In this document: positions 1-11,132 of the stretch, in pieces
Position numbering within the stretch: the first letter of the stretch is position 1
How the letters are laid out: every line of letters starts with the position of its first letter
Source: Paraburkholderia solisilvae
GTDB lineage: Bacteria; Pseudomonadota; Gammaproteobacteria; Burkholderiales; Burkholderiaceae
Length of the DNA: 61,449 nt
Direction of reading: 5' to 3'
Assembly: GCF_902859875.1 (NCBI RefSeq)
Contig: NZ_CADIKF010000045.1
Span: 1-61,449 of the forward strand
Position numbers and translations under genes: made by a program
The notes under the pieces: model-generated
Seen by the model: the letters and a program-made list of their open reading frames with translations, nothing else
Database searches by the model: none
What the model was told of the DNA's origin: nothing

Positions 1-315
1 GGCGGCAGCGGCCGGTCGCGCGGCGCCATTGGCTTGCGCCGGCTTCGCCGCGGCAGCAGGCGCTGCACCGGCGCCTTCGCCATCGAGCAGGATGATCAGC
101 GTGCCTTCCGACACCGTATCGCCCTGCCTGACCTTCACTTCCTTCACCGTACCGGCCGTTGGGCTCGGCACGTCCATCGTCGCCTTATCGGATTCCAGCG
201 TGATCAGCGACTGCTCTTTTTCAACGGTGTCACCCGCTTTCACCAGCACCTCGATTACAGGGATGTCCTTGTAATCGCCGATGTCCGGCACCTTGACTTC
301 GATCGCTTGGCTCAT
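1..315 (-). CDS. aceF: Dihydrolipoamide acetyltransferase E2 of pyruvate dehydrogenase, N-terminal part only (runs off the window)
   Basis: This is the start of the E2 core enzyme of the pyruvate dehydrogenase complex, which moves the acetyl group from E1 to CoA through a swinging lipoyl arm. Only about 105 codons are in the window. The protein begins MSQAIEVKVPDIGDYKDIPV and contains a lipoyl domain with the lysine to be lipoylated in the motif ESDKATMDVP, followed by an Ala/Pro-rich linker at the window edge. The ATG at 315 has GGAG about 11 nt upstream. It follows aceE by 81 bp on the same strand, so the two are very likely one operon. The catalytic domain and any further lipoyl domains lie outside the window. 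Confidence 0.93.
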   Translation of the reverse strand, partial: MSQAIEVKVPDIGDYKDIPVIEVLVKAGDTVEKEQSLITLESDKATMDVPSPTAGTVKEVKVRQGDTVSEGTLIILLDGEGAGAAPAAAAKPAQANGAARPAAAA

Positions 316-396
316 TTGTTGTGTGTCTCCAGGGCCGAGCGCACTCCGCCCGACATCGAGAACGGAGTGCGCGCGGCGTCGCCGGGGGGCGACGAG

Positions 397-3096
<2,700 letters not shown>

Positions 3097-3369
3097 GCTC
3101 GTCTCCTGGATATAGAGGCACGCTCGTGAGTGGACGACGCGGACGAAGTACGGAAGTACGGCCGCGGCAGTTTCGGGCGATTTTAATGATGCCCCCGACG
3201 TCCGCGCAACAAAATTTTCGAATTGCGAGATGCTTTCTCATAATGCGGAAAATTGTTGCGGCGCACCCTGATCTGACTGCCAATTCGCAGGTACCTCGGG
3301 TAGTTTGCTCCTGTTAATGTGACTTTCGCCGCTTTTCTGCGCGATTTCGTGCGGACCCGCTGCGCTACA
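3097..3369. promoter_or_regulatory. Divergent intergenic region between aceE and the sensor kinase gene
   Basis: About 270 bp separate the two divergent starts and must hold both promoters. The central part (about 3215-3260) is clearly more AT-rich than the flanks. I could not identify convincing -35/-10 pairs or a named operator by eye. Confidence 0.4.
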
Positions 3370-5892
3370 ATGCGACCCATGTTGACCGAACGGCTTTTTG
3401 CACGCTCGGCGCGGCCGTCCGGTTCGCCGGCGGATACGTCGCCGTCCCGCTGGCACCACGGACCATGGTGGTCGAATTCCTATTTGCTGACGCCACTGCT
3501 GTCCATCCTGGTGTTCCTCGTCGTGATGAGCCTCATCTTGTGGAGTCTCAACCGGCGCGAGCAGCAGCAGCAGGAGGACACGCTCTATCGCAACGTCGCG
3601 TGGGCGCAGCAGCAGATCCGTCTGTCCATGACCGGCGCGCAGGAGCAGATCCAGGCGCTCGCGCGCGACCTGGTCACGGGCCGCGCGGACCCGCATTCGT
3701 TCCAGGTTTCCACCGCCGACATCATGCAGGGGCATCCCGAGATCCTCTACATGAACTGGTACACGTCCGAGCTGCAGCCGCGCTGGCCGAACACGCCGCT
3801 GCCGGTGCTCGGCCAGCGTCTCGCGAAACCGAATGACCAGCAGATGGACGAGGCCGTGAAGGCCGCGTTCACCGAAGCACGCAATACGCGGCGCCAGGTC
3901 TATTCGCCACTCCTTTACGACGATCTCGGCAACGGCTACATCACGCTGCAAACGCCGGTCTATCGCGACCGCGAATTTCTCGGCAGCATCGCCGCGGTGT
4001 TCTCGATCGAAGGCATGTTGAAGCGCGACATCCCGCCCGAGCTCTCCGCGAAGTACAAGATCTCGATCGTCGACAGCGACAACCGCGAGCTCGCCACCAC
4101 GTCGACACGCCCGCGCCTGCCGCGCGACGCGTACTACGACCTGCCGCTCGATCCGCCGGGCCAGGGCATTTCGGTGCGCGTCTACGCATATCCGCAGATG
4201 ACCAACTTCACGAACAACACGCTTGTGTGGCTGGTCGCGGGCCTGTCGTGCTTCGTGCTGTGGAGCCTGTGGAGCTTGTGGAAGCACACGCGGCAGCGCT
4301 TCGAGGCGCAGCAGGCGCTCTATGCGGAAGCGTTCTTCCGGCGCGCGATGGAAAACTCCGTGCTGATCGGCATGCGCGTACTCGACATGCACGGCCGCAT
4401 CACGCACGTGAACCCGGCGTTCTGCCGGATGACCGGCTGGGACGAGATCGACCTCGTCGGCAAGACGGCGCCCTTCCCGTACTGGCCGCGCGACGCGTAT
4501 CCGGAGATGCAGCGCCAGATCGACATGACGCTGCGCGGCAAGGCGCCGTCGTCGGGCTTCGAATTGCGTGTGCGGCGCAAGGACGGGTCGCTCTTCCATG
4601 CGCGCCTCTATGTGTCGCCGCTGATCGACAGTTCGGGACGGCAGACCGGCTGGATGTCGTCGATGACCGACATCACCGAACCGAAGCGCGCGCGCGAAGA
4701 GCTCGCCGCCGCGCACGAACGCTTCACGACGGTGCTCGAAAGTCTCGACGCCGCGGTGTCGGTGCTCGCCGCCGACGAAGCCGAACTGCTGTTCGCGAAC
4801 CGCTACTACCGGCACCTGTTCGGCATTCGCCCGGACGGCCACCTGGAACTCGCGGGCGGCGGCGGATTCGACAGCGCGCAGGCGTCGTCCGACTCGATCG
4901 ACATGGTCGACACCTATGCCGGGCTGCCCGCCGCCGCGCTGACCGAAAGCACCGCCGACGCGCAGGAAGTGTATGTGCAGAGCATACAAAAGTGGTTCGA
5001 GGTGCGGCGCCAGTACATTCAGTGGGTCGACGGCCATCTCGCGCAGATGCAGATCGCAACCGACATCACGACGCGCAAGCAGGCGCAGGAACTCGCGCGC
5101 CAGCAGGACGAGAAGCTGCAGTTCACGAGCCGCCTGATGACGATGGGCGAAATGGCGTCGTCGCTCGCGCACGAACTGAACCAGCCGCTCGCGGCAATCA
5201 ACAACTATTGCTCTGGCGCGGTTGCGCTGGTTAAATCTGGGCGGACACCCGACAATCTGCTGCCGGTACTCGAAAAGACCGCGCAGCAGGCGGTGCGGGC
5301 CGGCATGATCATCAAGCGGATCCGCGAATTCGTGAAACGCAGCGAACCGAAACGCCAGGCCACCCGCGTCGCCGATATCGTCGCGGATGCGGTCGGACTG
5401 GCCGAGCTCGAGGCACGCAAGCGGCGCATTCGCATCGTCACCGATATTCGCTCGCGGCTGCCCGTCATTTACGTCGATCCGGTGCTGATCGAGCAGGTGC
5501 TCGTGAACCTGCTGAAGAACGGCGCCGAAGCGATGCACGATGCGCGGCCCGATGCGGTCGATCCGGTGATTCGCGTGATCGCGCGGCTGGACGCGGGCAA
5601 CGTGTGCATCAGCGTCGTCGACCAGGGCCCGGGGGTCGACGAGGCGACCGCCGAGCATCTGTTCGAACCGTTTTACAGCACGAAGTCGGACGGCATGGGC
5701 ATGGGCCTCAATATTTGCCGGTCGATCATCGAGTCTCACCGAGGCCGTCTGTGGGTGGTCAACAACGTCGAAGCCGACGGCCACATCACCGGCGCCACTT
5801 TCCATTGCAGTCTGCCCATCGGCGAACCCGACGGCCCGAGCAACGGCGGGCACGAGGCGCCGACACCACAAACCGTTACGGGAGAGCTATGA
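3370..5892 (+). CDS. Membrane-bound PAS sensor histidine kinase
   Basis: A membrane sensor that should autophosphorylate and pass phosphate to the regulator encoded directly downstream. With the ATG at 3370 it is 840 residues; an ATG at 3379 is an alternative. Visible order: a first membrane segment at about 38-60, a periplasmic region of about 220 residues, a second membrane segment near 281-302, a PAS domain from about 320 (ENSVLIGMRVLDMHGRITHV), a second PAS-like stretch from about 450, a HisKA box with phosphoacceptor His in SSLAHELNQPLAAINN near residue 600, then N, G1 and G2 boxes of the ATPase (LVNLLKNGAEAM, DQGPGVD, GMGMGLNI). This is the FixL/DctB-like class. The signal is unknown. 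The position next to aceE suggests, but does not prove, a link to pyruvate or redox state. Confidence 0.9.
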   Translation: MRPMLTERLFARSARPSGSPADTSPSRWHHGPWWSNSYLLTPLLSILVFLVVMSLILWSLNRREQQQQEDTLYRNVAWAQQQIRLSMTGAQEQIQALARDLVTGRADPHSFQVSTADIMQGHPEILYMNWYTSELQPRWPNTPLPVLGQRLAKPNDQQMDEAVKAAFTEARNTRRQVYSPLLYDDLGNGYITLQTPVYRDREFLGSIAAVFSIEGMLKRDIPPELSAKYKISIVDSDNRELATTSTRPRLPRDAYYDLPLDPPGQGISVRVYAYPQMTNFTNNTLVWLVAGLSCFVLWSLWSLWKHTRQRFEAQQALYAEAFFRRAMENSVLIGMRVLDMHGRITHVNPAFCRMTGWDEIDLVGKTAPFPYWPRDAYPEMQRQIDMTLRGKAPSSGFELRVRRKDGSLFHARLYVSPLIDSSGRQTGWMSSMTDITEPKRAREELAAAHERFTTVLESLDAAVSVLAADEAELLFANRYYRHLFGIRPDGHLELAGGGGFDSAQASSDSIDMVDTYAGLPAAALTESTADAQEVYVQSIQKWFEVRRQYIQWVDGHLAQMQIATDITTRKQAQELARQQDEKLQFTSRLMTMGEMASSLAHELNQPLAAINNYCSGAVALVKSGRTPDNLLPVLEKTAQQAVRAGMIIKRIREFVKRSEPKRQATRVADIVADAVGLAELEARKRRIRIVTDIRSRLPVIYVDPVLIEQVLVNLLKNGAEAMHDARPDAVDPVIRVIARLDAGNVCISVVDQGPGVDEATAEHLFEPFYSTKSDGMGMGLNICRSIIESHRGRLWVVNNVEADGHITGATFHCSLPIGEPDGPSNGGHEAPTPQTVTGEL

Positions 5893-6533
5893 ACACCCCA
5901 GTCACCACACAGGAAACCGTGTTTGTCGTCGACGACGACGAGGCGGTGCGAGACTCGCTGCGCTGGCTGCTGGAAGCGAACGGTTATCGCGTGCAGTGCT
6001 TCTCGAGCGCCGAGCAGTTCATCGAAGCATGGCAGCCGCACCAGCACCCGGGACAGATCGCATGCCTGATTCTCGACGTGCGGATGTCCGGCATGAGCGG
6101 GCTCGAATTGCAGGAACGGTTGATCGCCGACAACGCGTCGCTGCCGATCATCTTCGTGACCGGCCACGGCGATGTGCCGATGGCGGTGTCGACGATGAAG
6201 AAGGGTGCGATGGACTTCATCGAGAAGCCGTTCGACGAAGCGGAACTGCGCAAGCTGGTCGAGCGGATGCTCGACAAGGCGCGCAGCGAAAGCTCCAGCG
6301 TGCAGCAGCAGCGTGCGGCCGCCGAGCGTCTGTCGAAGCTGACCGCGCGCGAACATCAGGTGCTCGAGCGCATCATCGCCGGCCGGCTGAACAAGCAGAT
6401 TGCCGACGACCTCGGCATCAGCATCAAAACGGTCGAAGCGCACCGCGCGAACATCATGGAAAAGCTCAATGTGAACACCGTCGCTGATCTGCTGCGGCTC
6501 GCATTGTCGAACAAGCCTCAGCAGACGCAGTAG
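5889..6533 (+). CDS. FixJ/NarL-type response regulator
   Basis: A DNA-binding response regulator of 214 residues. The receiver starts VFVVDDDEAVRDSL with the phosphoacceptor Asp in LILDVRMSG (near residue 60) and the conserved Lys in IEKPFD; a LuxR-type helix-turn-helix follows (LTAREHQVLERIIAGRLNKQ and SIKTVEAHRANIMEKL). Its ATG overlaps the stop of the kinase gene in ATGA, so the two proteins are translationally coupled and almost certainly partners. The spacing between domains and the motif style match FixJ. A strong terminator follows at 6567-6601. Its targets cannot be read from the sequence. Confidence 0.93.
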   Translation: MNTPVTTQETVFVVDDDEAVRDSLRWLLEANGYRVQCFSSAEQFIEAWQPHQHPGQIACLILDVRMSGMSGLELQERLIADNASLPIIFVTGHGDVPMAVSTMKKGAMDFIEKPFDEAELRKLVERMLDKARSESSSVQQQRAAAERLSKLTAREHQVLERIIAGRLNKQIADDLGISIKTVEAHRANIMEKLNVNTVADLLRLALSNKPQQTQ

Positions 6534-6566
6534 CGCCGCGCGCCACGCGTTTTCGCATCTTTGCGG

Positions 6567-6601
6567 AAAGAAAGCGGGCCTTGAGCCCGCTTTCTTCTTT
6601 T
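6567..6601 (+). terminator. Rho-independent terminator of the kinase/regulator operon
   Basis: AAGAAAGCGGGC pairs perfectly with GCCCGCTTTCTT (6568-6579 with 6585-6596) across a 5-nt loop, followed by a T-rich tail. It lies 34 bp after the response regulator stop. Confidence 0.88.
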
Positions 6602-7125
6602 GTGCCGTGCGTCCGTCTCTTCGCTCGATGCCCTTGCCCTCCCTTCGCTGCCCTTCAGCACACTTCGACGCGGCCTATCGCGACTCGACGCGAGAACCTG
6701 GGAATTCGACGCTCACGCGTATCGATTCATTAGCGATCCAAATATAACGCGCCCTCTCACCGGCATCTTGACGAATGCGCAATAAATATCGGCAATGCAC
6801 CATTCATCGCCATTCAAAATAAACGGTCAAAGGTAAAACATGGTGCCGTATCAATTGACAGTCATGCCTTTGCCCCCTAATTTCAGGTATTCCTTCATCG
6901 TCAGGAATCCCTCATGATTGACCGGCGCCACGCCGCACCACGCTCGCCTGTTTCGACCACGTTTTCGACAACCCCATTGTCGCGTCGCCTTTCGTTTCAA
7001 GGCCTGCTCCACAGTCCGCTTCACAGCGCGCTTCACAGCACGCTCCACAGTCCGCTTCTTCGTGCACCGCTTCGTGCGCTTCCTGGTACGCCTCTTCCTC
7101 GTCACGCAGCAAGGAGGACATGAAC
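6602..7125 (+). promoter_or_regulatory. Gene-free region: promoter and long leader of the DUF3300/DUF2950 operon
   Basis: This stretch has no convincing gene. It holds a good sigma-70-type promoter, TTGACA (6855-6860), a 17-nt spacer and TAATTT (6878-6883). Transcription from it would give a leader of roughly 230 nt that contains four tandem 12-bp repeats (7010-7057). The strong ribosome site AAGGAGG sits at 7111-7117. The first part, 6602-6850, is AT-richer than the flanks and shows nothing else I can name. Confidence 0.65.
7010..7057 (+). repeat. Four tandem 12-bp repeats in the leader
   Basis: The units are CACAGTCCGCTT, CACAGCGCGCTT, CACAGCACGCTC and CACAGTCCGCTT, directly adjacent. The first and last units are identical. 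Degenerate GTGCxxCGCTTC-like copies continue to about 7090. They lie between the promoter and the ribosome site of the DUF3300 gene. Confidence 0.9.
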
Positions 7126-8451
7126 ATGAAACGTTCCCGCACCCGTCAACGCGTGCTGCTCATGTGCGTGGCGCTCGCCGGCGCGCCGCTCGTGGTCGGC
7201 ATCACCACGCCTCGCATCGCGCTCGCTCAAAGCGCGGCACAGATATCGAGCCAGCAACTCGATTCGCTGACCGCGCCGATCGCGCTCTACCCCGACGCGC
7301 TGCTCGCGCAGGTGCTGATGGCCGCGACCTTTCCGCAACAGGTTCAGGACGCCGCGCAATGGTCGAAGGCCAACCCGCAAAAGCAGGGCGATGCCGCGGT
7401 GCAGGCGGTCGCCTCGCAATCATGGGATCCGAGCGTGCAATCGCTCGTCGCGTTTCCGCAAGTGCTCGCGACGATGGCTTCCAAACCCGACTGGGTCACG
7501 CAATTGGGCAACGCATTTCTCGCGCAGCCGAACGATGTGATGGACTCGGTGCAACGCTTGCGCAAGCAGGCTCAGCAAGCGGGCAACCTGAAAACCACCG
7601 AGCAGCAGAAGGTGATCGTCGAGCAGAGCACGATCCAGATCGTGCCGGCCAATCCGCAAGTAGTGTATGTGCCGACGTATAACCCGACCGTCGTATACGG
7701 CGCGTGGCCCTACCCCGCGTATCCGCCGGTCTACGTGCCGCCGCCGCCCGGCTATGCGATCGCAACCGGCTTCGCGGCGGGCCTCGCGTTCGGCACCGGC
7801 GTCGCGGTCGCGAATGCGCTATGGGGCAATTTCAACTGGAATACGCATGACGTGAACATCAACGTCAATCGCTATAACAACATCAACGTCAACAATAGGA
7901 TCAACGCGAACAGCACCACTGCCAACTGGAATCGCAACGAGAGCATCAATCGCACGAACGCGAATCTGAATCGCAACAACGCGAACTTCAATCAGGCGAA
8001 CCTGGCTGCACAGCGCGATGCGTATCGCGGCCGCGATGCATCGCGTCAGCAGGCGCAACAGGCATTGGAGAATCGCACCGGGCAAAACCTGGGCGGCACC
8101 GCAAACCAGCGCCTGCAGGACATCCGCAGCGGCGGCGCGAATGCCAGCCAGATTCGCAATAGCGCGCAAAACCTGAACCGCGACAACGCGCTGCGCGGCG
8201 CCGGCGACGCGGGCACCGCGCGCGCGGACATGCAGCGCGGACAGGCGAGCCGCCAGTCGTTCGCGAATAACAGCGGCGGGCGCGTCGGCGCCGGCGGCGC
8301 GGGTGAACAGGCGGGCGCGAACCGGTTTGGTGCGAACGGCGGCGGACAGCGTGGCGGCGGCTTCGAAGGCGGCGGCGGATTTCAGGGCGGCGGACAACGG
8401 CCCGGCGGTTTCGGCGGCGGCGGTGGACGCCATTTCGGCCGCGGCCGCTGA
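7126..8451 (+). CDS. Secreted DUF3300 family protein with Asn-rich and Gly-rich C-terminal half
   Basis: Function unknown; the family is recognised from the DUF3300 core. An N-terminal signal peptide ends near IALAQSAAQ. The conserved part includes LYPDALLAQVLMAATFPQQV and VYVPTYNPTVVYGAWPYPAY, then a Pro/Tyr stretch and a hydrophobic segment (GYAIATGFAAGLAFGTG). After that comes an Asn-rich block (NVNRYNNINVNNRINANS) and a Gln/Arg-rich then Gly-rich tail ending GGGGRHFGRGR. I chose the ATG at 7126 because AAGGAGG (7111-7117) is 8 nt upstream; the ATG at 7120 is only 2 nt from it. A DUF2950 gene follows 21 bp later, a common pairing. It is probably periplasmic or envelope-associated. Confidence 0.85.
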   Translation: MKRSRTRQRVLLMCVALAGAPLVVGITTPRIALAQSAAQISSQQLDSLTAPIALYPDALLAQVLMAATFPQQVQDAAQWSKANPQKQGDAAVQAVASQSWDPSVQSLVAFPQVLATMASKPDWVTQLGNAFLAQPNDVMDSVQRLRKQAQQAGNLKTTEQQKVIVEQSTIQIVPANPQVVYVPTYNPTVVYGAWPYPAYPPVYVPPPPGYAIATGFAAGLAFGTGVAVANALWGNFNWNTHDVNINVNRYNNINVNNRINANSTTANWNRNESINRTNANLNRNNANFNQANLAAQRDAYRGRDASRQQAQQALENRTGQNLGGTANQRLQDIRSGGANASQIRNSAQNLNRDNALRGAGDAGTARADMQRGQASRQSFANNSGGRVGAGGAGEQAGANRFGANGGGQRGGGFEGGGGFQGGGQRPGGFGGGGGRHFGRGR

Positions 8452-8472
8452 ACATTCGACAAGGAGCCCAAT

Positions 8473-9447
8473 ATGAACCGCTATCCTGCATCGCGCGCGC
8501 TGCGCGCATCCCGCCCGGCAGACAAGCTCGTGCCGCATTCGGCACACCGCATCGCATCCGGCATGGTGCGCGGCCCAGCCGCTACGCTGATTGCCGCCGC
8601 GCTACTCTTCTTCGCGCCCGGCGCACATGCGCAAGCCGTTTATCCGACTACCGACGCAGCCGCCAACGCATTCGTGAATGCGCTCGCAACGAACGATCAC
8701 GCGGCGATGAAGCACGTGCTCGGCGACCACTATCCGCGTTTCATCCCGACCACCGACATCGGCCAGGACGACATCTACGCCTTTCTCGGCGAATGGGCAA
8801 AAGGCCATCGGATCGTCGACGACCCGACGCCGCACAACGGCCGCGCAAGCGCGCATCTGGAAGTCGGCGACGGCGGCTGGACGCTGCCGATCCCGCTCGA
8901 GAAGGTCGCCGGCGGCTGGCGTTTCGATACGCCCGCCGCCACCGACGAAATGCTCACGCGCCGTATCGGCCGCAACGAGCGCTCCGCGGTTCTGACGTCG
9001 CAGGCTTATGTCGACGCGCAGAACGACTACCGGAACCTGACGCAACACTATGCACAGCGGTTCATCAGTTCGCCCGGTCAGCACGACGGCCTCTACTGGC
9101 ACACCGCGCCCGGCGAAGCCGAAAGCCCGCTCGGTCCGCTCGCCGCGACGATGCAACATCAGATTACGCCAGGCGAGGCATATCACGGCTATCACTTCCG
9201 GATTCTGACCGCGCAAGGATCGCACGCACAGGGTGGCGCGCAGAGCTATCTGGCGGACGGCGTGCTGAAGAACGGCTTCGCACTCGTCGCGTGGCCGGCC
9301 GAATACGGCAAGACCGGGGTGATGAGCTTTATCGTCAACCAGGACGGACAGGTGTATCAGAAGGATCTCGGGCCGCGCACGGCGAGCGCGGCCGACGCGA
9401 TCCGTTCGTTCGATCCGGATGCGTCATGGCAACCGGCGCAGCCATGA
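8473..9447 (+). CDS. Exported DUF2950 family protein
   Basis: Function unknown. The 324-residue product has a hydrophobic stretch at about 33-50 and a signal cleavage motif AHAQA near residue 55, so the mature protein should be periplasmic. Family-type motifs are visible: PTTDAAANAFVNALATNDHAAMKHVLG near the mature N-terminus is split over that region, and YHGYHFRILTAQG and WPAEYGKTGVMSFIVN lie in the C-terminal half. The start has AAGGAG 7 nt upstream; the ATG at the MVRGPAATL motif about 30 codons in would give a more ordinary signal peptide and is an alternative. It is co-directional with the DUF3300 gene, 21 bp apart, and the pair probably acts together. Confidence 0.85.
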   Translation: MNRYPASRALRASRPADKLVPHSAHRIASGMVRGPAATLIAAALLFFAPGAHAQAVYPTTDAAANAFVNALATNDHAAMKHVLGDHYPRFIPTTDIGQDDIYAFLGEWAKGHRIVDDPTPHNGRASAHLEVGDGGWTLPIPLEKVAGGWRFDTPAATDEMLTRRIGRNERSAVLTSQAYVDAQNDYRNLTQHYAQRFISSPGQHDGLYWHTAPGEAESPLGPLAATMQHQITPGEAYHGYHFRILTAQGSHAQGGAQSYLADGVLKNGFALVAWPAEYGKTGVMSFIVNQDGQVYQKDLGPRTASAADAIRSFDPDASWQPAQP

Positions 9448-9847
9448 GCGCATAGCTCGCGCGTGGCGTGCGGACGCGCGAGCGCTTTCGGGCCGCGGGC
9501 TGCCGGAAGCGCACGCGCCTCGCATGCCGACGCGCGGTCGCTTTTCGGCTGCGGCCTGTCGGCCGTGCGCTCGCGGCACAACGGGCAGCGGCGGTATAAT
9601 TCACCCTTGGGATCGCGGCGCAGTTATTTCTGCGCCGCGCGCATTTCGTGCCGCCGTGTTTTCGCGCCGCCGCTTTCGTCTGGCCGCTTCGTTCAGCGCT
9701 TCCTGCAGCGATTCGTTCCGTGGTTCCAACGCCGCTTCCCGCTCGCCGAAGCCCGCAGAGACGCCGCCGCGATGCCGGCGCGAACGCGCTGCACAAACCG
9801 TCGCATCGCGCCCCCGCTCATTCCGAACTGCCCATTCTCGACCGACC
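9448..9847 (+). promoter_or_regulatory. Gene-free region upstream of folD with a -10 box and a perfect hairpin
   Basis: No supported gene. TATAAT is at 9595-9600, without a good -35 element. About 14 nt after it is a 10-bp perfect stem, CGCGGCGCAG (9614-9623) with CTGCGCCGCG (9630-9639), around the loop TTATTT. If the TATAAT is used, folD would have a leader of about 240 nt starting with this stem. Confidence 0.5.
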
Positions 9848-10705
9848 ATGACAGCCAAACTGATCGACGGCACCGCCCTTTCGAAGACCCTGCGCGCGGA
9901 CGTCGCGACGCGCGCCGCCGCCCTCACCGCCCGCGGCCATCAGCCGGGCCTCGCGGTCGTGCTGGTCGGCGACAATCCGGCAAGCGAGGTCTATGTCCGC
10001 AACAAGGTCAAGGCCTGCGAGGACAACGGCCTTTACTCGTCGTACGACCGGTATCCGTCCACGATGACCGAAGCGGATCTGCTTGCGCGCATCGACGCGC
10101 TGAACCGCGATCCGAAGATCCACGGCATTCTCGTGCAATTGCCGCTGCCCGCGCATATCGACAGCCACAAGGTGATCGAAGCGATCGCGCCGGAGAAAGA
10201 CGTCGACGGCTTCCATGTCGCGAACGCGGGCGCGCTGATGACCGGCAAACCGCTGTTCCGCCCGTGCACGCCGTACGGCATCATGAAAATGTTCGACGCG
10301 TACGGCATCGCGTTGAAGGGTGCGAATGCGGTCGTGATCGGCCGCTCGAACATCGTCGGCAAGCCGATGGCGCTTTTGCTGCTCGACGCCGGCGCGACCG
10401 TCACGATCTGCCATAGCAAGACGCGCGATCTCGCCGCGCATACGCGTGAGGCGGACGTCGTGGTCGTCGCGACCGGCCTGCGCAACATCCTGACCGCCGG
10501 CATGGTGAAAGCGGGCGCCGCGGTGATCGACGTCGGCATGAATCGCGACGAGGCCGGCAAGCTGTGCGGCGACGTCGACTTCGCCGGCGTGAAGGAAGTG
10601 GCCGGTTACCTGACGCCGGTGCCAGGCGGCGTCGGGCCGATGACGATCACGATGCTGCTCGTCAATACGATCGAAGCGGCCGAGCGCGCGGCCGGCATGC
10701 GATAA
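9848..10705 (+). CDS. folD: Bifunctional methylenetetrahydrofolate dehydrogenase / methenyltetrahydrofolate cyclohydrolase
   Basis: FolD interconverts 5,10-methylene-THF and 10-formyl-THF with NADP, supplying one-carbon units for purines and initiator Met-tRNA formylation. The 285-residue product matches the usual length. Signatures: the active-site region VGDNPASEVYVRNKVKACED with catalytic Lys, the substrate motif HGILVQLPLPAHID, PEKDVDGFH, the dinucleotide site VVIGRSNIVGKPMA, and the C-terminal PGGVGPMTITMLL. The ATG at 9848 gives the standard N-terminus MTAKLIDGTALSK; upstream in-frame codons are not family-like. Confidence 0.96.
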   Translation: MTAKLIDGTALSKTLRADVATRAAALTARGHQPGLAVVLVGDNPASEVYVRNKVKACEDNGLYSSYDRYPSTMTEADLLARIDALNRDPKIHGILVQLPLPAHIDSHKVIEAIAPEKDVDGFHVANAGALMTGKPLFRPCTPYGIMKMFDAYGIALKGANAVVIGRSNIVGKPMALLLLDAGATVTICHSKTRDLAAHTREADVVVVATGLRNILTAGMVKAGAAVIDVGMNRDEAGKLCGDVDFAGVKEVAGYLTPVPGGVGPMTITMLLVNTIEAAERAAGMR

Positions 10706-11132
10706 CGCGAACCATGAGACACCGGCGCGTCGAGCGAATGCAAGACTCGCGCGCCGAGCGCGAGGAGTCGCTGCGACGCACGATACACGATACGCGACGC
10801 ACGATTCGCGATACGCGATGCGACCGACGTTGCGAGGCAGCGAAGCATGAGACACGCGCACACCGCCGCATGCCCATGTTATCGCCGCAGCACCGTGTCG
10901 CAGCGCACGTAGCAGCGCCAGCGCTTCGTCACGTTGCAGCGCAAATTTGCGTATCCTTGGGTTTGGTTCGGGCGGCGGCCCGTCATGATTCGGCTGTCTT
11001 TCCGCTCTTTGTCCCGCACGGGGGTGGAAACGGCCAACGTCGCCCCCATAGTCGAATAACGGGGCGCGACTGCACGCCCCTTCAAGCGCAAGTTTCAGTC
11101 TCTCCAACATGACGCGACAGACAGGAAGCACC
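10706..11132. other. Gene-free region between folD and prlC, with short degenerate repeats
   Basis: No gene is supported. Around 10777-10824 the sequence is built from repeated CGATACGCGA/ACGATACACG-like units. The prlC promoter should be in the rest but I cannot point to a good one. AGGAAG at 11123-11128 is the ribosome site of prlC. Confidence 0.5.

Noticed and set aside
3238..5871. Long minus-strand frame opposite the sensor kinase
   Set aside because: Arg/His-rich shadow of the kinase gene; the plus strand shows PAS, HisKA and ATPase motifs.
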